From an uncultured Oscillospiraceae bacterium (GTDB taxonomy: Bacteria; Bacillota; Clostridia; Oscillospirales; Acutalibacteraceae), in NCBI GenBank assembly GCA_902490735.1, contig CABUFC010000002.1, forward strand, positions 124,001-188,000: 64,000 nt of DNA, written 5' to 3'. The stretch's first letter is position 1; every line of letters begins with the position of its first letter. Position numbers and translations under genes: made by a program. Shown one piece after another: positions 58,450 to 64,000 of this stretch. The notes under the pieces are model-generated. The model worked only from the letters and a program-made list of their open reading frames with translations, ran no database searches and was not told where the DNA came from.

Positions 58450-59372
58450 CCTTGCGCCTCCGTATACCCGAATGGTTTAGCCCCCGGAATGCGGTCAATA
58501 AGCGGTGTTAAAAGATTCATAATTAGCACACCAAACGATACGCCCTCAGGCAGGTTGCCATAGGTCCTTATAAGTACCGTTAGTACGCCGCAACCTATGC
58601 CGAAGATAATTTTTCCAACCGTTCTTTTTGGGCTTGTTACATAATCTGTTGCCATAAATACGGCCGCAAGCATTATTCCGCCTGAGCAAACAGCAGATAA
58701 CGATCCTACAAAATTGCCTGTTAATAAAAATGTAAATAAAAATGCGGAGCCGCAAAAAGATAGGGGAATTGTAATAGAAATTACTCTTCTTAAAACTAAA
58801 TACAGTCCGCCGAATAAAATAAGAAGTGTAGATGTTTCACCGATACAGCCGGGATAATTACCTAAAAACAGGCGCAAAATTCCGTATTCGCCAGTAGTGC
58901 CGCTTCCAAGAGGAGTGGCGCTTGAAATAATTTCACCGCCGGTAAATACCTTAATAAAATTAGTCATTTGAGATGGGAAGGATACCATAAGCACAATGCG
59001 CGCCGCAATGGCAGGATTTGCGAAATTATGGCCAAGTCCACCGAACATCTGCTTTATAACTACTATTGCAACAATAGAACCAAGCGCTGCAATCCACAGC
59101 GGAATTGTAGGCGGAAGATTGTATGCAAGCAATAAGCCTGTAACCACAGCGGATAAATCACGTAAAGTGGTTTCTTTTTTTAATGCTTTGCACCACAAAT
59201 ACTCGGCCGCAACAGCAGAAGCAATACACACGGCAATAATAAGCGCTGTGTAATAGCCGTACATTACAATTCCAAAAATTCCAAGCGGTATTAAAGCAAT
59301 AATGACATCGAGCATTATTCCGCTGGTAGAATCTAAGCTTCTAATGTGCGGAGATGAAGAAACCTTAAGCAT
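58446..59372 (-). CDS. rnfD: Rnf complex membrane subunit RnfD
   Basis: 308 aa from ATG at 59372 (MLKVSSSPHIRSLDST), which fits the family start; a longer frame to 59408 lies mostly inside rnfC. Nine or more membrane helices. GHNFANPAIAARI and the covalent FMN motif SATPLGSG. RnfD and RnfG form the ion-translocating, flavin-bearing core. It overlaps rnfC by 8 bp. Confidence 0.95.
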   Translation of the reverse strand: MLKVSSSPHIRSLDSTSGIMLDVIIALIPLGIFGIVMYGYYTALIIAVCIASAVAAEYLWCKALKKETTLRDLSAVVTGLLLAYNLPPTIPLWIAALGSIVAIVVIKQMFGGLGHNFANPAIAARIVLMVSFPSQMTNFIKVFTGGEIISSATPLGSGTTGEYGILRLFLGNYPGCIGETSTLLILFGGLYLVLRRVISITIPLSFCGSAFLFTFLLTGNFVGSLSAVCSGGIMLAAVFMATDYVTSPKRTVGKIIFGIGCGVLTVLIRTYGNLPEGVSFGVLIMNLLTPLIDRIPGAKPFGYTEAQG

Positions 59373-60705
59373 TTTTTGCACCTGCTTTCTTAATTTCCAG
59401 CTTTGCAAGGCGCATGGCCTCTACAAGGGAACGCTTAGCCGGACACGCATAAGCACAGCTTCCGCATTCAATGCAGTATTCGGCAAAGAGCGATTTGTAT
59501 TTTTCGGCGCCTTCATTAAAGTCAATTGCCGATTCAACTGCCCTTGGAGCTAATCCCATCGGGCATGCCGCAAGGCACTTGCCGCAGTTTATGCAATTTG
59601 TCGGCGTAAAACCGTTGGCTTTTTTACCGGAAAAAGCAAGTATAGCATTGTTTTGTTTTAGCAACGGAATGCTTGTATCTGTAATGGCAACACCCATCAT
59701 AGGGCCGCCCATAATTAGTTTTTCGGGTGCTTCGGCTTCGCAGAAATCTAAAATCTCTTGAATTTTAGTGCCTATTGGAACAATAAAGTTACCCGGCTTT
59801 TTTACTGCGTTTCCAGCTACGGTTATTCGTTTTGACACAAGTGGCATACCGGTTTTTATGTATCTTGCCAAAACCGCCACACTGGTAACGTTCATTACTA
59901 TACAGCCAACGTCGGCCGGCAATTTTCCAATGGGCACCTTCCGGCCTGTTACAGTATAAATTAAAACCTTTTCGGCGCCCTGCGGATAATGGGATTTTAG
60001 CTTCATAAGCTTTACTTCGTCGTTAATGTCTCTTTTATCCGCCGCAATGTCGTAAAGTATCTTAATGGCTTTTGGTTTGTTGCTTTCAACAGCAATTATA
60101 ACGCGCTTTAATTTTAAAATATCTTTAATTAAATATATTCCGAATAAAATATCTTCCGGGCTTTCTAGGCATTCCCTGTAATCGGATGTTATGTACGGCT
60201 CGCATTCCGCGGCATTAATAATTAAAGTGTCTATAGGGCGGTTTTTGTCCGCTCTTAGTTTTATGTGCGTCGGAAAACCTGCACCACCAAGACCTACAAG
60301 CCCCGATTCTCTTGCCGCAGTGTAAAGATCCTCTTCGCTTTTTATGTCGTGTGCTGAAAGAGAAGGATCAACGGTTTTTAAATGATCATTTTCAATTACT
60401 ATAGCCTCACCAAAACCACCGGTAGCGGTTTTGATTTGTACAATATCTTTAACCGTTCCCGATACGCCCGAATGAATAGGCGCGCTTACAAAAGCTTCGC
60501 TATCCGCCACTTTTGTGCCTACAAACACACGGTCTTTCTTATTAACAACAGGTGTGCAGGGAGCCCCAATGTGTTGCTGCATTGGTATTACTATTTCGTC
60601 GGGCTCAGGAAATATAACGGTATCGATTTCCGCAGTGCCTTTTTCGTGCGGAAGATTTGCGCCGCCCCTTAAATTTTTAAAAGGTTTCAAAATTCCCTCT
60701 TTCAT
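59365..60705 (-). CDS. rnfC: Rnf complex subunit RnfC (NADH-oxidising)
   Basis: 446 aa from ATG at 60705, with AAGGTG 6 bp upstream, rather than GTG at 60714. Opens with GGANLPHEKGTA; NADH/FMN-binding GLVGLGGAGFPTHIKL and two C-terminal [4Fe-4S] motifs, CINCGKCLAACPMGL and CIECGSCAYACPAKR. RnfC is the peripheral subunit that reduces NAD+ with electrons passed from RnfB. The complex pumps Na+ or H+. It follows the FAD oxidoreductase by 12 bp, so it may be part of a longer transcript. Confidence 0.96.
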   Translation of the reverse strand: MKEGILKPFKNLRGGANLPHEKGTAEIDTVIFPEPDEIVIPMQQHIGAPCTPVVNKKDRVFVGTKVADSEAFVSAPIHSGVSGTVKDIVQIKTATGGFGEAIVIENDHLKTVDPSLSAHDIKSEEDLYTAARESGLVGLGGAGFPTHIKLRADKNRPIDTLIINAAECEPYITSDYRECLESPEDILFGIYLIKDILKLKRVIIAVESNKPKAIKILYDIAADKRDINDEVKLMKLKSHYPQGAEKVLIYTVTGRKVPIGKLPADVGCIVMNVTSVAVLARYIKTGMPLVSKRITVAGNAVKKPGNFIVPIGTKIQEILDFCEAEAPEKLIMGGPMMGVAITDTSIPLLKQNNAILAFSGKKANGFTPTNCINCGKCLAACPMGLAPRAVESAIDFNEGAEKYKSLFAEYCIECGSCAYACPAKRSLVEAMRLAKLEIKKAGAKNA

Positions 60706-60717
60706 TAAAATCACCTT

Positions 60718-62127
60718 TTAATTGTTATTTTCGGCTAGACGGCGTCCCATTAAAACGCCCATTGCAGATGCCATCATTAGCCCTCTTGTCCAGCCGGAAG
60801 AATCTCCTAAACAGTATAAACCCTTAATGTTGGTTGTAAAATCTGCGTCCATTTTAACTCTGTTAGAGTAAAATTTAAGCTCCGGCGAATAAAGCAGGGT
60901 TTCGCTTGAAGCAAAGCCGGGGACTACCACATCCATAGCTTTAATAAAATTGATTATGTTGGTCATTGCGCGGTAGGGCATAGCCGCAGTAATATCACCT
61001 GCAACAGCGTCAGGAAGGGTGGGCTTAACGTTTGATTCCGAAAGTTCCTTATCCCAAGTGCGTTTTCCATCTAAAATATCGCCGTATCTTTGTACTAAAA
61101 TGTGATTGTTAGCAAGCATGTTTGTAAGTTCGCCTATTTTTTGAGCATACTCTATCGGTTGATTAAAAGGATATGTAAAGTTATGAGAACAGAGAATGGC
61201 GAGATTTGTGTTGTTGCTCTTTAAATCCTTGTACGAATGTCCGTTAACAACCGCCAAATCATTGTCGTAATTCTCTTGGCTTACAAAACCGCCCGGATTT
61301 TGGCAAAACGTGCGCACCTTGTTTTTAAACGGAAGCGGATGCCCAATAAGCTTTGATTCATAAAGGACATCGTTGATTTCTTCCATAATTTCATTACGCA
61401 CTTCAACACGAACTCCGATATCAACCGTTCCCGGTGTGTGCATAATTGCGTGTTTTTCGCATTCTTTTTCAAGCCAGTCCGCACCTTTGCGGCCGGTTGC
61501 AACTATTATATCGTCTGCAAAAATCTCGGTTGCGTTTGCGTTGTTTGCCGAGTCTGCAATAATAGCGCCGATGCAGCGGTCATCTTCAATTATTATGTCC
61601 GTGCAGTTTTTCTTAAACAGTATTTCAACGCCGTTATCAATTAAATATTGTTGTAAGTCAGCATAAATTTTTTGTGCCTTTTCAGTACCTAAATGGCGTA
61701 TGGGACAATCCACCAGCTTTAAGCCTGCACTTATTGCTCTTTTGCGGATTTCTTTAACTTTTTCCGGATTTGAAATGCCTTCTATATGAGTATCCGCGCC
61801 GAATTCAAGATAAATTTTGTCGGCATAGTCTATGGTTTCCTGAATTTTTTCTGCTCCTACAAGATCGGGCAGATTGCCGCCGACTTCATAGCTTAAAGAA
61901 AGCTTTCCGTCCGAAAACGCACCTGCACCCGAAAAACCTGTCGTTATGTGGCAATAAGGCTTGCAGTTCATGCAAACCTTCGTTTTTGCTTTTGGGCATG
62001 ATCTATCATTAATGCTGACGCCCTTTTCAATCATCAATATTTTTTTATTAGAGCCTTGGCGAATAAGTTCAACAGCCGTAAAAATTCCGGCAGGGCCGGC
62101 GCCGATAATTAGACAATCGTATTTCAT
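60718..62127 (-). CDS. FAD-dependent oxidoreductase (COG2509 type)
   Basis: 469 aa. N-terminal Rossmann motif LIIGAGPAGIFTAVEL, CPKAKTKVCMNCKPYCHITTGFSGAGAFSDGKLSL with several Cys, ATGRKGADWLEK, and the C-terminal FAD motif GLYCLGDSSGWTRGLMMASA. These conserved dehydrogenases of anaerobes have no settled substrate. It lies 2 bp after the HPr-like gene and 12 bp before rnfC, so co-expression with Rnf is likely. Confidence 0.88.
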   Translation of the reverse strand: MKYDCLIIGAGPAGIFTAVELIRQGSNKKILMIEKGVSINDRSCPKAKTKVCMNCKPYCHITTGFSGAGAFSDGKLSLSYEVGGNLPDLVGAEKIQETIDYADKIYLEFGADTHIEGISNPEKVKEIRKRAISAGLKLVDCPIRHLGTEKAQKIYADLQQYLIDNGVEILFKKNCTDIIIEDDRCIGAIIADSANNANATEIFADDIIVATGRKGADWLEKECEKHAIMHTPGTVDIGVRVEVRNEIMEEINDVLYESKLIGHPLPFKNKVRTFCQNPGGFVSQENYDNDLAVVNGHSYKDLKSNNTNLAILCSHNFTYPFNQPIEYAQKIGELTNMLANNHILVQRYGDILDGKRTWDKELSESNVKPTLPDAVAGDITAAMPYRAMTNIINFIKAMDVVVPGFASSETLLYSPELKFYSNRVKMDADFTTNIKGLYCLGDSSGWTRGLMMASAMGVLMGRRLAENNN

Positions 62128-62129
62128 AA

Positions 62130-62366
62130 TTATTCTTCCGTATAAATAAATTCTTTGATTTCATTTTCCAGTTGATCGTCGCCCTCGTTGTGGGCTATTA
62201 ACGATACTGGCTTTGTAAGATCTAAGCTGAAAATGCCCATTATGCTTTTTGCATTTACTACATATTTGCCGGATACAAGATCCATCTCATAATCTTTAAG
62301 CATAGCAAGATTTACAAATTTTTTAACGTCTTCTAAAGTTTTAAAAAAAAGATTTGCTTTTAACAT
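62130..62366 (-). CDS. HPr-like protein lacking the phosphorylatable His15
   Basis: 78 aa. The second half, SGKYVVNAKSIMGIFSLDL, matches the Ser46 region of HPr/Crh (…AKSIMGVMSL…), but the N-terminal GxHARP motif with His15 is absent. It therefore cannot take part in PTS phosphotransfer and is more like a Crh-type regulatory protein that could be phosphorylated on the serine. Co-transcribed with the FAD oxidoreductase and possibly Rnf. Confidence 0.75.
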   Translation of the reverse strand: MLKANLFFKTLEDVKKFVNLAMLKDYEMDLVSGKYVVNAKSIMGIFSLDLTKPVSLIAHNEGDDQLENEIKEFIYTEE

Positions 62367-62415
62367 TTTTTTGCCCTTTCAAATAAGAATTGACTGTATT
62401 TTGTCATACTCAATT

Positions 62416-62444
62416 ATTATACACTATAAGCTATTGATTTGCAA
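62416..62444 (-). promoter_or_regulatory. sigma-A-type promoter of the HPr-like/FAD oxidoreductase/Rnf transcript
   Basis: Minus strand TTGCAA (62444-62439), 17-bp spacer, TATAAT (62421-62416). Confidence 0.65.
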
Positions 62445-62545
62445 TATTAACATACATTATAATAGCGCAATATTTTGCACAAAAAAAGCATGTTTTTTTC
62501 GGTGCTTTTAACAAGAAATTTATTCTTAATTTGTTCATAATCGTG

Positions 62546-62554
62546 TGTTATAAT
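62546..62554 (+). promoter_or_regulatory. extended -10 promoter upstream of the multi-hairpin element
   Basis: TGTTATAAT: an extended -10 (TGn) with perfect TATAAT at 62549-62554. No good -35 is visible. A transcript from here would carry the hairpins at 62564-62706 and could continue into moxR. Confidence 0.45.
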
Positions 62555-62563
62555 AACCTAAAC

Positions 62564-62706
62564 TCGGCGGCGGAGAACCACCGCCGAAATGCTAACGCAT
62601 TTAAAGTTTGGGCTTTGTTTTAAAACATTGAACCATTAAAACCGCCGTGCGCAGCACGGCATGCGGCTAAGCCGCTTATAAAAGCTACCGCTTTTGGTTT
62701 TATGGT
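62564..62706 (+). ncRNA. candidate structured RNA / leader with cloverleaf-like fold before moxR
   Basis: GC-rich hairpins in an AT-rich gap: 62564-62587 (7+2 bp, AGAA loop), 62587-62602 (AAATGC/GCATTT), then a multibranch element. Its closing helix is ACCA-TAAAACC (62632-62635, 62637-62643) with GGTTTTA-TGGT (62696-62706). It encloses three perfect hairpins at 62644-62660 (7 bp, GCA loop), 62663-62675 (5 bp, TAA loop) and 62680-62695 (6 bp, TACC loop). It is not a tRNA (no anticodon or T-loop), SRP RNA or known riboswitch that I recognise. It could be a leader of moxR or a small palindromic repeat element. Confidence 0.5.
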
Positions 62707-62741
62707 ATAATAAAGCAATATTGATTGAAGGGGCATATTGT

Positions 62742-63695
62742 ATGGATAAAGATATTTCAGTTTTGCGCGCGGAAGCGTCAAGTGTTATTGAAGAGGTAAA
62801 AAAGGTTATTATCGGTAAGGACGAAATAATTAAAAAGGTAATGACTTCAATAATTTCAAGAGGGCATATTCTTCTTGATGATATTCCGGGTGTCGGAAAA
62901 ACAACCATGGCGCTTGCTTTTTCGAAAGCCATGGATTTAAAATATAACCGCCTGCAGTTTACGCCGGATGTTTTACCTACAGACGTTACGGGCTTTAATG
63001 TTTATAATAAAGAAAAAGACGAGTTTACATTTAAACCCGGAGCCGCTTTGTGCAACCTGTTTTTAGCCGACGAAATTAATAGAACGTCCAGCAAAACCCA
63101 GTCGGCACTTTTAGAAGTTATGGAAGAAGGAAAAGTAACAGTAGATGGTGTTACCCGTGAGCTTCCAAAACCCTATATTGTAATTGCAACACAAAACCCG
63201 ATAGGTTCAGTAGGCACACAAATGCTTCCGGAAAGCCAGATGGATAGATTTATGGTTAAGCTTTCTATCGGGTACCCTGACGTTAAAAGCGAGGCCGCTA
63301 TACTTTCATCTAAACAGGCAGCAGATCCGCTTAGTACAGTAAAGCGTGTATGCACGGCAGAGGATATTGTTGCTATGCAGAATGCAGCAGAAAATGTTAC
63401 GGTTCACCCTGCAATATATGAATATATTGCAAAACTTTCGGATTCTTCGCGCCATCACGAAATGCTCGAGCTTGGCATGAGCCCCCGCGGAGCAATCGCT
63501 ACGGCAAGGCTTGCCCGCGCAAATGCATTTTTATCCGGCCGTGATTTTGTAATACCCGACGATGTAGCGGCAGTGTTTTTTGACGCGGCAGGGCACAGGG
63601 TTATTCTCAGCCCTAAAGCCAGGGTTAACGGCGCAACAATAGCAGATGTATTTTTAAGCATTTTAAAAGACACACCCTTACCGCAGATTGAGTAA
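62742..63695 (+). CDS. MoxR-family AAA+ ATPase
   Basis: 317 aa from ATG at 62742 (GAAGGGG 8 bp upstream), with the family start MDKDISVLRAEASSVIEEVKKVIIGKDE. Walker A LDDIPGVGKTTMA (about 43-55), Walker B FLADEINRTSSKTQSALLEVMEEG, sensor IATQNPIGSVGTQMLPESQMDRF. MoxR ATPases act as chaperones with DUF58/VWA partners. The next gene, 11 bp downstream, encodes such a DUF58 protein. Confidence 0.93.
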   Translation: MDKDISVLRAEASSVIEEVKKVIIGKDEIIKKVMTSIISRGHILLDDIPGVGKTTMALAFSKAMDLKYNRLQFTPDVLPTDVTGFNVYNKEKDEFTFKPGAALCNLFLADEINRTSSKTQSALLEVMEEGKVTVDGVTRELPKPYIVIATQNPIGSVGTQMLPESQMDRFMVKLSIGYPDVKSEAAILSSKQAADPLSTVKRVCTAEDIVAMQNAAENVTVHPAIYEYIAKLSDSSRHHEMLELGMSPRGAIATARLARANAFLSGRDFVIPDDVAAVFFDAAGHRVILSPKARVNGATIADVFLSILKDTPLPQIE

Positions 63696-63706
63696 AGGAA
63701 AAAAAT

Positions 63707-64000
63707 ATGGCATTAGTTAGAATTTTTTATGCAGTTTTAATTGCGATTATCGGGTTGTTTTTTATCTTATATTCCGATCCGCTTTCGCTTATTCTGCTTT
63801 TAACGGTAGTGCTGTTGCCGGTTATCCTTTTTCTTTTGCTTTTAGTTGCAAGGCTTTTGCTTAAAGCGGAAATTGAAGTATCGGATACCGTTGCGCAAAA
63901 AGGCGAATCATTAAAGGTTATAATTACGTTAAAAAACCGCTCGTTTGTATCACTTCCCGGTGTTAAAGTAAATGTTAAGGTTAGCAATAGATTTTTAGAG
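63707..64000 (+). CDS. DUF58 family protein, N-terminal part (runs off the window)
   Basis: 98 codons are present. ATG after AAAGGAAAAAAAT, 11 bp downstream of moxR. Two hydrophobic stretches (residues about 4-22 and 27-46) are followed by a beta-rich start (…EIEVSDTVAQKGESLKVIITLKN…), the typical N-terminus of DUF58 proteins before the signature domain. MoxR-DUF58 operons usually continue with a transglutaminase-like gene; this lies beyond the window. Confidence 0.85.
   Translation, partial: MALVRIFYAVLIAIIGLFFILYSDPLSLILLLTVVLLPVILFLLLLVARLLLKAEIEVSDTVAQKGESLKVIITLKNRSFVSLPGVKVNVKVSNRFLE

Noticed and set aside
62632..62706. Possible tRNA from the cloverleaf-like fold
   Set aside because: The three arms have 3-4 nt loops and no anticodon loop, T-loop sequence or CCA context, so it is not a tRNA.

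Overview
The window looks like chromosome of an anaerobic, spore-forming, low-GC Gram-positive bacterium of the Clostridia, probably near the Oscillospiraceae/Ruminococcaceae. The evidence is a complete rnfCDGEAB ferredoxin:NAD+ oxidoreductase, a putative [FeFe]-hydrogenase sensor, GTP-type PEP carboxykinase, the germination protein YpeB, a class B sortase, a dockerin-bearing leucine-rich-repeat protein, many TTG starts and AT-rich intergenic DNA with clear TTGACA/TATAAT promoters. No rRNA, tRNA, CRISPR array or transposase gene was found.

Layout. (1) 1-6.5 kb: end of a beta-galactosidase, then a GntR/LacI-type regulator divergent from a five-gene glycan-use operon (barrel hydrolase, SIS protein, PfkB sugar kinase, GH20-like protein lacking its catalytic Glu, DUF4434-like barrel protein). 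(2) 6.6-8.1 kb: uracil permease behind a PyrR-type attenuator. (3) 8.3-14.9 kb: envelope operon of ABC exporter, CpsC/Wzz-like protein, BY-kinase, PHP phosphatase, class B sortase, an SPKTG substrate and a polyhistidine LCP protein, with no glycosyltransferases. (4) 15-19.5 kb: ypeB with a sigma-G-like promoter, a propeller-like protein, LMW tyrosine phosphatase, pckG. (5) 19.7-21.8 kb: DRTGG protein, HATPase and sensory [FeFe]-hydrogenase-like protein. (6) 21.8-38.7 kb: housekeeping genes (gpsA, plsY, der, radical SAM DUF512, rpmF, YceD, rpmB, dCMP deaminase, mreBCD, PBP2, rpiB, glyA, COG4100 PLP enzyme, murD, nadE, CofE-like). (7) 38.8-42 kb: YbjQ protein, secreted CAP protein, LRR-dockerin protein. 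(8) 42-46 kb: metF, methionine synthase activation protein and metH. (9) 46.1-48.2 kb: a small, compositionally foreign island (AbrB-like regulator plus MGT glycosyltransferase) immediately downstream of guaA, with an att-like duplication and paired 29-bp repeats. (10) 48.2-54.1 kb: Gld-type ABC system (ATPase, permease, GldG, DUF4340) running into a GMP synthase that lacks its glutaminase domain. (11) 54.3-62.4 kb: nagD-like/mrp pair, then HPr-like, FAD oxidoreductase and the Rnf operon. (12) 62.5-64 kb: moxR-DUF58 operon start, preceded by an unusual multi-hairpin, cloverleaf-like sequence.

How it fits together: fermentative energy conservation (Rnf, hydrogenase-like sensor, PEPCK), one-carbon/methionine metabolism (glyA, metF, metH), cell-shape and wall synthesis (mreBCD, PBP2, murD) and surface assembly (kinase/phosphatase, sortase, LCP) are all represented. 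The parts I find most unusual are the sortase/BY-kinase/LCP operon, the guaA-associated island, the sensory hydrogenase module and the cloverleaf-like leader before moxR. All functional calls rest on reading motifs by eye; no database search was possible.
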